Origin: Riptortus pedestris
Taxonomy: Eukaryota > Arthropoda > Insecta > Hemiptera > Alydidae
Assembly (NCBI GenBank): GCA_019009955.1
Contig: CM032232.1
Coordinates: 72,969,001 to 73,033,000 of the forward strand
Length of the DNA: 64,000 nucleotides
Reading direction: 5' to 3'
The stretch's first letter is position 1, and the number at the start of each line of letters is the position of its first letter. The position numbers and the translations under genes are program-made. Positions 10,986 to 23,234 of this stretch are shown here, piece by piece. The notes under the pieces are model-generated. The model did no database searches. It was not told the origin of the DNA and was given only the letters and a program-made list of their open reading frames with translations.

Positions 10986-12260
10986 AACATTCCAGACGGA
11001 CTGCAATCATTAACCAAAATGAGAGACTGGTAAAGAGAGGATTACCATCCGACATTAATTGAAAACCGTCTCCACAGTTTTTGTTTACCGTTATGAACAT
11101 TAACAGGGGTACCGTAAAATGTTATAATATCATTGTTATTGAACCAATTCTTTCTAGTATAGCTCACTTCGATTTTTTTTAAATGTACTATTAATAAAGT
11201 TATAACTACGATTTGGTTTTTAGACTTCAGTGAACCCCACTCTAACTCAGTGAAAGATTGGAGTTATGTAGTGAATTCGTAAATGGAGTTTTATTGCTCA
11301 TATATAAAACTAATGGTAAGTTCGTTAGTGCTTTTCTTGCCTCTTAATTGGGCTCCATTTAGTTCTATCTTCAGCATTAGTCGCTACTTGAATGAGGTAG
11401 CAATGAACTTCATTCTTTCGCCATCTGCTGATGAACTGATCTCGTCTGTCACAACCGCGTGACTTGGCTTGGACTCTTCATAGACCGAAGGTTTTCTTAG
11501 GTAAAATCACGCCGTGAGGGAGTAATAAATGTAAAAATGTACGTAATAAACTATAAAGGCAATCTGCTAAAGGTTTTTATGATTTCGCCGACTTTGGTTC
11601 CCCCCTCCGCGTCAGCTCCTTATACGAATACGCTTTTCATTTCCAAGCATTTCTGGCACAACTCATTCAATCACGCACCTAGTAATTTTGACTTTAAAAA
11701 ATAAATAGTTTGAATATGTAGCGTTACTAAGACCTGTAAAGGTCCAAAGGCCATTGAGTGAATTAATAATAGGTTTGGTATAATATGAATGTGGCGTGAA
11801 CTTGAACTAGAGAATTGTTAGGAGAGACACACTGCTGACTAAATCTAGGTCGTGCCATTTCCTATCGACCCCATCTCATCCTCCCCCCCCCCTCAACCCC
11901 TCCTTTACTTGTTGATTTTTATTTCTCTTTATAACCTACAGTCATTCCTTGTAACTTATAACCTCTTTGCGGACAAAACTTACTTACACTACTATAACCC
12001 TTATTTGATATGAAATTTTTATGATCACATTTAGATGAAATTCATGAAAATTCTTCGTAATTCTTACCTTAAGTAATGGAGATCCATATAGTTCTTAATT
12101 AAATTTAAGTGTGAACTTCACACCTTTTGTAAACTTGCTCTCGAACCTCTGGAGGCTCCTCCGATACACTATTGCCATATTATTTTGAATTGTCGCAAGC
12201 ACAACTAACATAAGTTTAAATGAAGATGAAATGAACAGCTCTGACTCTAACCTCATCAAA
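10986..12260. other. Unassigned DNA
   Basis: No frame or repeat assigned. Contains a poly-C run (11883-11892). Confidence 0.5.
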
Positions 12261-12701
12261 TTAGCCAAACTTCAACAAACTCCTTTCTAGGCAGGCGGTT
12301 CCGCACTTAGTAGTGTCTGTCTTTGCAGTATCCATTTCAATACTTAATTGCCCAGCCTTTCTATAATTTTGGCCATGGGGCATGTCAACGAAATTGGGCA
12401 AAAAGTCATTTTGGGGGGGGGCAGATCTTTTCTTCTTTCCTGTTTTGGGACCCGGAACCACGTTAGACAGTTTTAATAGTTCAGGAGAAATGTATCCAGT
12501 GCACCATACATGGTTAAAAAATATTTCCTAACTTGATTTTGGTTGCATGGGGCAACTCTGTAATCATGTTATACGCCATCGGGTTCTAAATGTTCCTTTA
12601 AGTCCTATTAAAACCGTCCCTGACCGTTTGATCAGAGTTAATTTTCGGAATTTTAGATTCAGGTTTTACCGCAAGAAATTTCCAATTCGTCTGCACTATG
12701 A

Positions 12702-12966
12702 TCACTCTCGGTGAAGTTCATTAAATGATAGTGAAATGGGTGATTGCCACAACCAATGACTAATATGCATCCTCTCTTCCTCTACGGGTGTAGACGAGGT
12801 TATTGATTCAAAGTATTTTGTCATTGTTTTCCTTTTCCTCGCCAATTCGCCTTGATTTGATATTGAGTTTCCATGTTTTATCATAAATTCCTTCAAAGCC
12901 CTTCTTCTATCCTCCAAGGCTTCCACATTCCATTTGGATATGGAAGAGCTATTCTTTAATTCTATT
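12702..12966 (-). CDS. Unassigned short reading frame, possible coding relic
   Basis: On the minus strand a frame is open from about 12966 to 12702. The middle reads WNVEALEDRRRALKEFMIKH, a charged amphipathic pattern that looks more protein-like than surrounding frames, then GELARKRKTMTKYFESI. There is no good ATG near the start; GTG and internal codons only. I cannot assign a family, and it may be a fragment of a transposon protein or a chance frame. Confidence 0.2.
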
Positions 12967-13625
12967 CACCAAAATGTGGAATTTCTGTGTAAGTTGTGTG
13001 ATTGTTATCTCACGTTGGATGAACGAGGATATGTTCGTCAACTGATTTAAGGCTAAAGAGACCATTCAGTTCCCGAACTTCTAGGATTAGGAAGTGACTT
13101 TTGGAACAAATTTTCACAGGAAATAGCTGTAGTATTCCATACTGACCCGATGGTCGTTCCATTGATATCAATTTGCTAAGAATGGAGGGCAACATGTTAA
13201 ATTATGCTAAGGTAAGTGTATTGATTAGTAGGATAAGGCTCAATTCATCCATTATTTCCATCTATTCCAAGGCAGTCGTGATGTCCAATGTCCATTTATA
13301 TCTACCCCAGCATTTCCGGATTTGGAGACTGGCGGAAAGGAAGTTGTTTAACTCACTCTTACCTATTTTATCTTTTGGAGTTAGATAAAAGTTGAGGACG
13401 TAGGATGTTACGTTAGCATAATGTTTATTATGACTCTCTGATGTAGGGTATTTAGGATTACTTTATTCCTCAGCTAGTTAGTGAATGCTACAATGATTCC
13501 CTTAGCCACCAGAGCTTTAGTCAAATTTATGACAACGAAATCTTCTATTCCAAAACTTTGGGAAATTTTCATTAGCCAACGCATTTCAGTTTGTGCTTAT
13601 TACGAGTATATAACAATAAGAAAAT
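12967..13625. other. Unassigned DNA
   Basis: Short overlapping frames on both strands have no recognisable motif, and no repeat was noted. Confidence 0.4.
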
Positions 13626-14126
13626 AAAGTCCGTCACGCAGGGGCTGTGTAAACTAAGCAGATTTCCCACGTGAAGTTATACAGTAGATAAATCTGCCCA
13701 ATAATAACTGTTGTAGTAAGGTATCTCTAAACCTATTCAAAAGAGACGAGTAGTTATGGAAACGGCCGCCAGAGCTCTCGGCGGAACGTCCCGAACATAG
13801 CCAACCCCTGCCGATCTTACACAAAATACAAATGCCAATATCTCGGTAAATATTCAAGATAGAGAATAACTGTATAGGTCAATATTTATAGTAAATTTAA
13901 TTTGCAATAAGATTGGTTCAATACGATTTTTCGATCCGACGCATAATAACGGAGATATTTCGAATTTTCAAAAATCCCCCCTCTAAACCCCCCTCCTACT
14001 GGTCCGATTTCAGCCATAAACGAACTTGATCTTTCTTTTTACATAAAACGATTAAATTTCGAGTTTGGTTACGATCAAACAAAAATTGCGACCTCTAGAG
14101 AGTTAACAGACAAATATATATATCTA

Positions 14127-14218
<92 letters not shown>

Positions 14219-14348
14219 TAAATTTTGAAGAGACCTCATTTTCGTCATTTCTTAGGAAGGATCAATAGACATTTGAAGAAATTTTTCGAAACTCGCGTCA
14301 TGAGTACGATCTCAATAGCTGACTTCCCTTAAGGGAAATCTGCTAAAA
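13626..14348 (-). mobile_element. Helentron-like element, copy D
   Basis: Reverse orientation and nearly complete. The 3' end GTCCGTCACGCAGGGGCTGTG is at 13629 and the subterminal repeat at about 13655. A GGCGGAACGTCCCGAACATAG block of one 3' subfamily is at about 13780. The C-rich block CCCCCCTCTAAACCCCCCTCC is at 13975, and the core is (CTAT)n, (CT)n and (TA)n at 14116-14212. The 5' palindrome is at 14321-14346. Confidence 0.92.
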
Positions 14349-14680
14349 TAAATAGTTTTTAGAAACTAACAATTAAAATAAAGTTTATGTATATTATAAT
14401 GATCTAAAGGCTACTCCTTGTAGTTGGAACCATTGTGTTTTATCGGAAGCTGCTCTTTTCGTAATTATACTCACCGAAATCCATAAGATGCTTGATATCT
14501 TCAAACTAGAATTTTCTAGGCCTTCCTCTTCCCCTATGCCCGAGAATCTTACCTTCAAATATATTTGTAATGAAATCATTGTGTCTTATACCCAAGAAGT
14601 TTCACTCTCCTTTTTTCCATTGCCTCAATAAGACTTTTGTTCTCACTTACCTCATTTAGAACTTTTAAGCTTCGACTTTT

Positions 14681-15380
14681 AGCAGATTTCCCTTAAGGGA
14701 AATCAGCTATTGAGGTCGTACTCATGACGCGATTTTCGAAAAATTTCTTCAAATGTCCATCGATCCTACCCAGGAGATGACGAAAATGAGGTCCGTTCAA
14801 AACTATATATATATATATCTATATCTATATATATATATATTTGTCTGTTAACACTCTAGCGGTCGCAATTTTTGTTTAATCGTCACCAAACTCGGTATTT
14901 AATCGTTTTATGTAAAAAGGAAGATCAAGTTCGTTAACGGCTGAAATCGGACCAGTGGGAGGGAGGGTTTAGAGGGGGGATTTTCGAACATTCAAAATAT
15001 CTCCGTTATTATGCATCGGATCGAAAAATTGTATAGAACTAATCTTATTGGAAATTAAATTTACTATAAATATTGTTATATGCATTTATTCTCTATCTTG
15101 AATATTAACCGAGATATTTGCATTTGTAATCTGCGTGTGATCACCAGTAGCCTAAGTTCGGACTTTCCGCCGAGAGCTCTGGCGGCCGTTTCCATAACTA
15201 CTCGTCCCTCGTGAATAGGTTTAGAGGTTAGGTTAACTGTTTTTTGGGGCTAGAAACTTCTGGGTTATTACGCCCTAAATAATGTTTTAGGTTTAGAGGT
15301 TTCTTACTACTACAGTTGTTATTAGGCAGATTTCTCTATTGTAAAACTTCACGTGGGAAATCTGCTTAGTTTACGCAGCC
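14681..15380 (+). mobile_element. Helentron-like element, copy E
   Basis: Forward orientation. It starts with the exact palindrome AGCAGATTTCCCTTAAGGGA, then the CGATCCTACCCAGGAGATGA block, a short TA core (14805-14840), the G-rich segment at 14955, and the subterminal GTGGGAAATCTGCTTAG at about 15354. It ends at ACGCAGCC, so the last hairpin arm and GACGGAC are missing. It lies 330 bases from copy D in opposite orientation and shares its 3' subfamily. Confidence 0.92.
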
Positions 15381-16786
15381 TTGCTCTCATGATTCAACGC
15401 CAAATCCACATTTCCATTGCTTTCAACCTACTGTATTCCCTTTTGTGGAGAGACTAACTTTCGCTCTTGTAAAGCAGTACACTTCATACGAAGGACTTAA
15501 TTTAATAGAAATTACAAACATTATTTGAACTTACACTTATAGTTTGTGAAGGTAATGTAATCAGAATTGTTTACATAATTTAAACAGAACTGAGATATTA
15601 GATGAGTGGTAGGTTAGTTAGCTAACCAGAGAGTAGACTTCCCTGAGGACTCTCTGTCTACTCACAACTAGTAACTTTTCATCATAGTTAGCTGTGCAAG
15701 CTATAAGCTTCTCTCTTCGATTACGAATACTTTACTGTTTTGAGTGTATGTGTAAAACTCTTACATTATAATAATACGAGGAATAATTTTACTGTTACAG
15801 GAGACATTATACACCTCGAGCTTAAACACACCTTTGACTCAATTATATTATGGCGCGAATGGACAAATAAAGGTATCACTTCTGCCCCATGCCTCCCAAC
15901 TTCACGTTGGTTTATGCTTACATATGATTTAATACTTATAATTTTAGTAATACAATACAATTCTCAGAATTGTGAATTTGTTTAAATTCTCATAAATAAG
16001 TAATATAAAAGAAATAATGTTATGGGAGGGAATTCATTGCGGAGGTGTTCGCAAGTATTTTGATATGTTACAATGTAACACTTATCTGAACGCACTACCA
16101 TCACCAATATAAACCATCACGAATATAAAGTTTATACTCCAGACATGATAGTAGTTATTAGGTATATAAAATAGCTACCACTCATTTGCTCAGGACTGCA
16201 CTTGGAATATGGAGTACTATTCACGATAATGATTTATGTGTATATCATATTAACTAGAGCAATGGAATCTATTATAAACTACTTAACGTTTATTCTACCA
16301 GACTCATTAATAGTCATCGATTCTCCATAGTTCCCAGAAAGCAATGAAGGTAGAACATGAAACATGCAATGAATAAAATTCAGTTATTATTCAGTCTTTG
16401 TATTCCTCGAGCAAAGACGGGTAATTAAGCTATCATACATAATTATGAATGCTATTGCATGAGTATGATTTAGATTGTCGACTACATTTTTGAACAAAGA
16501 GACACTGCATTAGGAACTTATTCTTCAAGAGATGTTAACACACTTGTGTCGTCAAAATACATAAACAGGGGATCGAAAATATAAAACTATTGTACGTAAC
16601 AATTACTTTCATTGTTCGCCTTTTAAACCTTAAGATGTCCAGAGCATATATATAAACGGACCTTATTGTAGTTACGAGTTTTGAGGATGTGAGGTATTTT
16701 AAGAAGGCTCGTCATATTGACAATCTCAGTAAATAATTTGGTACTTGTAATTCAAATAAAGGGTTAGAACCGCCAATATAAATGAT
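15381..16786. other. Unassigned DNA
   Basis: No motif-bearing frame. Overlapping 60-80 codon frames at 15740-15985 on both strands look like chance. Confidence 0.5.
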
Positions 16787-17044
16787 ACTAATGCCATACC
16801 TCTCGGTGGAGACCACCGTCACTGGCTGATGGTTGAGTACCGCTGGCATGCGCTTTCGATGCGATGGCATCATCTTCAAGCCTGTTAATAGTTGCACTGT
16901 TTTAAAACCCACTGATTGATGGACAACCAACTCAGTACAACTATTAACAGGCTTGAAGATGATGCCATCGCATCGAAAGCGCTTGCCAGCGGTACTCAAC
17001 CATCAGCCAGTGACGGCGGTCTCCACTGAGAGGTATGACAATAA
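16787..17044. repeat. Large palindrome (about 108-bp arms, 39-bp spacer)
   Basis: The left arm (about 16787-16896) and right arm (about 16936-17044) are near-perfect reverse complements, for example CCTGTTAATAGTTGCAC at 16881 against its complement at 16935-16951. Outside both arms lies the direct repeat AATAATTTGGTACTT (about 16733-16748 and 17040-17055). Each arm read outward carries TTGAAGATGATGCC...GCATCGAAAGCGC. It looks like two head-to-head copies of one repeat terminus. The small frames across it are mirror images of each other. Confidence 0.9.
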
Positions 17045-17221
17045 TTTGGTACTTATTGGTTATACGACCCATTTAAACACGATTAATAAATCATTTAAAA
17101 AAAAACACTTTACTTTTTTAAAATATCACTTCTAGAATTTATTTGTATGACATATTGTTATTATAAATTAGAGTTAGCCAACAACTGGAGGATGTCGATG
17201 AGTAGCTGAATAAAGTGGTTG

Positions 17222-17444
17222 GTTTTTTATGTTTATTATTATTTACGTCCACTTTATGCTACTATGGTTAATCCGGATGGGTTAACTACAAGTTACCACT
17301 ATTATCTAGCCAGGGTAGGCCTAAGGAGTTTATTTAATGAGTCCATCGCTAAATGAATTTCTACTACCCAGGGCGGGAATCGAACCGCCACTCTAGGTCT
17401 ACCACGTGAGAATAAGACCAACGCCTCACACGGCCAACCTGATG
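17222..17444 (-). mobile_element. tRNA-derived SINE, reverse orientation
   Basis: The 9-bp direct repeat AAGTGGTTG flanks the element (17213-17221, 17445-17453). On the minus strand the head shows an A-box-like GGCCGTGTGAGGCGTTGG and a perfect B box (GGTTCGATTCC at about 17379-17389), then the family body with CCTACCCTGGCTAGATAATA and an AATAATAATAA tail at the left end. Confidence 0.85.
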
Positions 17445-17944
17445 AAGTGGTTGTACTGGCACATGAACTCTGCAAGGTAGCTGTCCAAGTGGTGAAATGA
17501 AAAACGATAATCAAGTGTTTTTAATAAACGATCATTCATTTTCTGATAACAAATGAAACAGAATGACTATAACATAATAACCTAGTCAAATACGAACGGT
17601 CTAAAGCGATATCAATATTAGTGAATAGTAATACGCGGTTTCGAAGCAGTAAATATTTTATTTGTAAATAATGAGTGGCCTCCTGTTAACTGTTTTGTCA
17701 TTTATAAATTATAGAAGTGTTATTTTAAATAATAAATTGATTTTCTTGTAATTATGATTTAATTATCGTCTTTAAATGGGCGGCCTCCCGGTAATCGACA
17801 AGTACCGATAATTTCTTTTAAGATAAAAAAAAAACCAAATAAAAAATATTTCATCAGCAAGCGTGTCAGAAAAATTTAGTAATATTGTAAACCGTTTCTA
17901 TTGATAACTACAATAATCACTAGATATATCTAGGCTGTGGATAT

Positions 17945-18220
17945 CGTGTGAGGTATTCTATTCAATGGAGCCTAGCTGGGACCAGCCATTATTACAAATC
18001 AGGGTAGGCCCATAAAGATGACAATTAATAGGAGCGTTAGGGGCGGAGGGTGATTAGAGCCGGGCAGCGGCAGATGGCCTATCCTGAATCGGGCCAGCTG
18101 AACCAATGTCACATATAGCCAACTTTACGATGTGACCGGGCATAGAACCCTCATTTTATTGCCCCAAGCTCCGTTCCGTGTCTCCCTTACTAAGAAAGGG
18201 GCGCTATCGCTCCCTTGACT
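17945..18220 (-). mobile_element. Probable second SINE type sharing the 3' body
   Basis: Read on the minus strand, a B-box-like GGGTTCTATGCCC lies at about 18137-18149, and the 3' part (about 17975-18015) has GGGCCTACCCTGATTTGTAA, similar to the body of the SINE at 17.2 kb. The head differs, being longer and GC-richer. No target duplication was found. This could be a different SINE family using the same 3' tail. Confidence 0.45.
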
Positions 18221-18285
18221 TTCTCACGCTTTATCTTTTCTTTGTGAAATTATTGTAATTAACGCATTTTTTTTATAAAATATAA

Positions 18286-18340
18286 AGTCCATCAAGTAGG
18301 TGCTGCGTAAGCTAGAGTAGATTCCGCAGAATCTACCATG
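18286..18340 (-). mobile_element. Helentron-like 3'-end fragment
   Basis: GTCCATCAAGTAGGTGCTGCG then TAAGCTAGAGTAGATTCC resembles the reverse complement of the family 3' terminus with several changes. No 5' partner is close by. A similar, weaker match is at 18566-18625. Confidence 0.5.
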
Positions 18341-18625
18341 AATAATGTCCAACTCCATCCATAAATGAAGATCACAACACTAAAGTGCAATATCTCACTA
18401 GAATAACTGTCAGCTCAGATCAGATGGTCTAATCTTATCTCACACTAAAACAAATTCTATCCCTGAAGCAATATGTCTTATTTTGGATTAGTAATTGGTA
18501 TTTTGTACTATAGTAACGTACAGTGAAAGTCTGAAAATGGAACTTTACTTCAACCAGACAAATCAAAAAAATCCATCATGTAGGGGCAGGGAAAACGAAG
18601 TACGTTTCCCAAGTGAACTATATTT

Positions 18626-19985
18626 CTTCTTTTTCCCTGTAAAATTTCAGGACTTGAAATTGAAACTGAACATACTATATATATACATACTAGTGCTCTA
18701 AGTGTGCAATTAGTAGGAGAGGTGGTTGACAGAAGACTGGAAACATAGAAATAGATACAACGGATCTATTCGCGTTAGTGAAAAAAAAAACCGCTTAGCA
18801 ATATTATACCACACATTTTTTTTATATATTCTTTGCGACGTCGTAAGTAGTTATTACTACAATGAAAAACCTTTTATATTATTTGATTGTTCATGAATGT
18901 AACTATTCTCCAAAAACATTTATATTTATCATCTTTTGAAATCAATCAGTTTGAGATCGTACGAGAAAGTATGGTCGCTAATAACCGTTTGCTGCCTTGA
19001 AGACCTTGTAAATTATTTGGCATCTGCTGTCGGAATGTCAATCCCTTGTAAAAATCTAGTGACCTACAGAAATTAGTGCCAGGAAAACATTTTTTTATTG
19101 GTCTGAATGACAGTTGGCAGATGATTTAGACCAACAATGGGCGGGCCATTGCACGTGGCAATTAGAACAGTCTATCAAAATTCAAGGGCGTCTAGGCCGG
19201 CACGTGCATTTTTTCTGGACTCCTATTATTGCTAATGGGTTTTGGCTCATTCACATGTATTCTCTTTAGTTCATCATATTCGTATCGAATCATATATATA
19301 TATTCCACATCATGAAGGAATTTGTAAATAAAGAAATATACATTTCCATAGCAAGCTATTATACGCGAATTGATAGTTTTAATGGAATATTTATATTATA
19401 TTATTTCTTTCAAAAATTAATACAAACACTTTTGTTTCAATCGTTTGTAGAGGGAGAGGAAGGGACACCTATCACCAAATTAATAAAGATAGGTAAATTA
19501 TTTTCTGATTTCTAATAACTTGTTTCTGTTAATTGTTTATTTATTTACGCCAATATACATCCTCTCTTCAAATTCTAATCCAATTTCTTTCCTCTCCAGA
19601 ATTTGTATTTCTGACAATTTTATTACATTCCTTTCGCATTTTTCATCTTCGTTCAACCTTACATTTTCGATTACACCTTCTGGTACATGTTCCATTTTAA
19701 CAGTTGTAACAAGATAAGTAAAATTCTTTACAAACCTCATCGTCTTGTTCTTAGGGTTTGTATATATTTAAACATTAATGTACTAAGTTATTGATATAAG
19801 TGTTATGAATTAAATACCAAAATATAATTGCTTATAACTAGTTCTGGTAGTTTGGTTTGTCAATGAGTATTATAATTTGTACTAATGAAGTGCTGTTTTA
19901 TCGTTTTTATCAGATTTTCCTTTAAGGAATTCAGGTTTTAATAATTCAAACTCTCCACTTTCTAAAGATATTATTATTTATTTGT
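18626..19985. other. AT-rich DNA without assigned gene
   Basis: Small frames only. At 19913-19940 a weak match to the Helentron-like 5' end (ATCAGATTTTCCTTTAAGGA) is present. Confidence 0.4.
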
Positions 19986-19989
19986 AGTT

Positions 19990-20460
19990 TTACAATTTGT
20001 TTCTTTATTTTACTTAGTTCTTTCTATTTCATTGCCATTTTTTTCGTGCTACACTCTTATCCCATTACCAATTACTATATTTTATTTTCTATTTCGGTAT
20101 CTAGCCACAAAGATTTTACTTTTCTGATCCCCAATATTTTAAGTTTAATTTAATATGTAAGTTCATTTAAAGATGTATTTCTTATAGTTGGCTAGATAAT
20201 AAAGTGTACTATCGAGTTACCTTAACTTTCATTTTTTATTAATATTTTGGGAAATTAGGCTCTCATCTCTTATCCATTTTCTACTATTTTTAGAACCAAA
20301 TTTTACATTTTAAACAATTTTTGTTAATAATTTCTCTTAAGCCTCATTTCGTTTTATTTTCTGTTCGTGAAATTGAAATGTGAATTTTCAATATTAATAT
20401 TATTTGATTTATTGGTATCTAAAGAGAATATTTATATTGGCTTTATAAAGATCATCTTAT
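19990..20460 (+). repeat. Unclassified dispersed repeat, copy 1
   Basis: Shares a collinear series of blocks with 33960-34425, including GGTATCTAGCCACAAAGA, TTAATTTAATATGTAAGTT, TATAGTTGG and TTTATAAAGATCATCTTAT. It has no coding capacity. It is perhaps an old transposon or LINE 3' region. Confidence 0.7.
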
Positions 20461-21234
20461 ACATAAATAAAAATGTCTTTCAATGTAAGAGGCTGGAAGA
20501 AAATGAAGTTTTACAGGTAATTTAACAATTTAATGCTAAGACATTTATCGAGTAAATTACTCTTGATGATATCTCTCCTTCTTTCTTTTTAAACTCTTTT
20601 TTATTGTGTATAAATCTGAACTGTTGTTGTGCCTCATCGCTGTCATAAATTGCTATCCGATTTTATCAGCTAAAGCCGATTACTCTCTGGTCTGGAGGAG
20701 GAAATAAAAGCGCTGACGTGATGGTTTTAGGTCGACTCGGCCAGCCATGGGCACTGTGGGAGGGGGGGGGCAAACTCAATTTTCAGCTTGTTTGCCAATT
20801 TCAAAGGTCATTTCCTTCTTACATCTAATCCCCCACAATCTTGTTAGTTGCCCTTTGAAGGGGGTGGACATAGTTCTTTCAAAGCACAGTCCCTCACCAG
20901 AGCAGGTCTCAACTTGTGTGCCCAGGAATATCACCTGACTGAATATACTTTTTATTTGATATTCTTTAACATTTTGAAATTCCCAGTGGAATATTGAAGA
21001 CAGTAAAATAGAACAGCAAAATTGACTTACAGTCATTTTACAGGTCAAGTATCAACGAATCTATGCTTTATAATGGTATGCTTGTCGTTTCTGACAACTG
21101 AAGGAAATGTTTTGTGTAAAAAGACATCTATTAGATTCGAATTTTTGCGCGGAGACGATTAAATTGCATGTTTGTATTTCAGAGACGCGTGGGATATTAA
21201 TATTACATAAGACACCCACCAACACCCCACCCCC

Positions 21235-21281
<47 letters not shown>
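21235..21281. repeat. (CA)n microsatellite
   Basis: A clean ACAC run. The frames HTHTHT and VCVCVC are artefacts. Confidence 0.95.
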
Positions 21282-21283
<2 letters not shown>

Positions 21284-21394
21284 TACGGACACATCTTGTG
21301 TGCAATAAGAAGGCCACTACTTCAAATCCTCACTCCTACTGGTTCCAGTTCGACGAACTCAATCTTTAGTTTTATTATTATATATATCTATATA

Positions 21395-21812
21395 TCAGCC
21401 CGGCAGATAGAGCAGGAGTGGGGGTTGTAAGGGAGGTCTGAAATTAAAATATCGATATTTCGTTTCCTATTGTTTTTTCGGCAAATATGCATAGGATAAA
21501 AGTTGTTTATTTTATTTTTTAGAGTAAAGTTTGTAATATTCACTTTAATAGTATACATTAAACAAATAAAGTGGGAGCCAACAATTTTATAGGGCACTAA
21601 CGATTTTACCGAACTTAACAAAACTCTATATGTAAATTAGCATTAATTCTTCCATGATTATAAGCTATATTAATTTTTTTTTGCAGATATCAAAAGTTTT
21701 TTTTTTTTTGTGTTTTATTAAAAGTGGCATTTGTTATACACATAATACTATTTAATTTAATATCCTAACCACTTGAAATATCACGTAGGGCAACCTCTGC
21801 TGGGTCCGCTAG
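21395..21812 (+). mobile_element. Short non-autonomous Helitron, copy 1
   Basis: Body shared with 1.6-2.1 kb (CAGGAGTGGGGGTTGTAAGG; TATGCATAGGATAAAAGTTG). Its 3' end reads GCTGGGTCCGCTAG at 21799-21812 followed by T, a Helitron CTAG terminus at an AT-type target. Contains two poly-T runs. The 5' end overlaps a TATA tract and is not precise. Confidence 0.7.
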
Positions 21813-21825
21813 TTTATATATATAA

Positions 21826-22196
21826 TCCTACTGTACGTGTGTATGTCACTGAACTCCTAAACGGCTGGGCCGATTTGAATGATTTTTTTTTGTATTCGTT
21901 TGGGTGGCGCCCTGGATGGTTTAGTTTCAAAAATCAGCCTGGCAGATGGAGCAGGAGTGGGGGTTGTAAGGGAGGGCCTAAAAATAACAATATTTCATTT
22001 CCTATTGGTTTGTCAGCAAATATGCACAGGATAAAAGTTGTTTATTTTGTTATTTAGAGTAACTTTTGTTATATTCACTTTTGTCGTATAACAAAGTATA
22101 AACGGGATATAGTAAAGTAGCTTTTGTTTTAAACATAATATTATTAAATTTATTATAATAATCGCTTGAAATGCAGGACGTCTGTCGTGTCCTCTA
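21826..22196 (+). mobile_element. Short non-autonomous Helitron, copy 2
   Basis: Begins TCCTACTGTACGTGTGTATG and carries the 5' block AAACGGCTGGGCCGATTTGA typical of insect Helitron families, then the same body as copy 1. The 3' end GCAGGACGTCTGTCGTGTCC is degraded and lacks a clean CTAG. It lies 13 bases after copy 1 in the same orientation. Confidence 0.75.
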
Positions 22197-22885
22197 TATA
22201 TATAATATGAACTAAAGCTAAGTGCATACAGATTAGGATCGATGAATATGTGAATGCTACGATAAAACGCATCCCATACGATGGATTTCATTGGCTGTCT
22301 CCGACCGTAAAGACATTTTGCTACATTATTTACAGTCCGGATTGATTTTGCTCTTTATTAAAATCTTACAGAGAATAGTTGAAAAGGTTATTTCCATGGC
22401 AGGGGTTATACACAACTGAAAACAAACAAAACATGCATTGGACATTCTTAATCAATACACAGGCCGGACTGTGTGTTCTTTGCGTTTAGCAGTTATCAAT
22501 TATTTGATGCTTTTCCTAAAGCCATCTCAGGGAAGTCTATTACAAAGTAAGTCTATTGTAAATTATTGTCCCATTAAATCGATTCTGATCTAAGTAGTAG
22601 AGATCATGATATGCTCTTAAGTCATAATTATCTATCCAAATACATGTAATAACTCCAAAAATTAAACAGATACCCATTGTTATTAAAGAATTAAAAATGT
22701 AAATCATTTTAAGAATAAAAACCACATACAAAATGTTCGATATCTACCTCACTTACATACATTACACCTTACAGGATCCTTTTTATTAATGTGGTTTATG
22801 CCCACATCAAATGTATTTGGCAAGATCTTTGTTTAGGGGTGGTTATAACATGATATTTATCGCTATAGGCCTACTGTATTTTTAT
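22197..22885. other. Unassigned AT-rich DNA
   Basis: No repeat or gene recognised. Confidence 0.4.
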
Positions 22886-23180
22886 TCTATATGTATTTGT
22901 AAATGTTTATATGCTTTAAATATTTAAGTATTTTTGGAATATATTGGCTGCTGTCAGTTTGTAGTTCTGTCATCGTAGGGCATCTAGTTATCGTAGGGTA
23001 TGTGAAGGTTTTATCGTTGGATGCAGTCTGTCAGTATGTGTTTTATCGTAAGGCGCTTGTTGCAGTATTTGCATATAGGGTTATCAGTCCTTGTCATTAA
23101 GTGTCTATGTGTCAGATATTTGTGGCAGATCTTGAGTCCTGCAAGAACAACTTCCTTCCGGCTAGTGCTCCTATGGCTCT
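22886..23180 (-). pseudogene. LINE 3' end (zinc-finger tail), copy 1
   Basis: Homologous along about 210 bases to 48240-48465. On the minus strand it encodes, with breaks, the C-terminal Cys/His tail that follows RNase H in I/jockey-type LINE ORF2 (NPICKYCNK...). This copy has indels (for example near 22975-22990), so no single frame spans it. Sequence up to about 23180 probably belongs to the same element. Confidence 0.6.
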
Positions 23181-23234
23181 ATGACCACTCCTTAATTGTA
23201 CATAAATTAGGAAACCTTTTTATGATAAAATAAA

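Noticed and set aside
16712..17135. Two frames sharing MMPSHRKR(M/L)PAVLNHQPVT on opposite strands
   Set aside because: They are mirror translations of the two arms of one palindrome, not a conserved protein.
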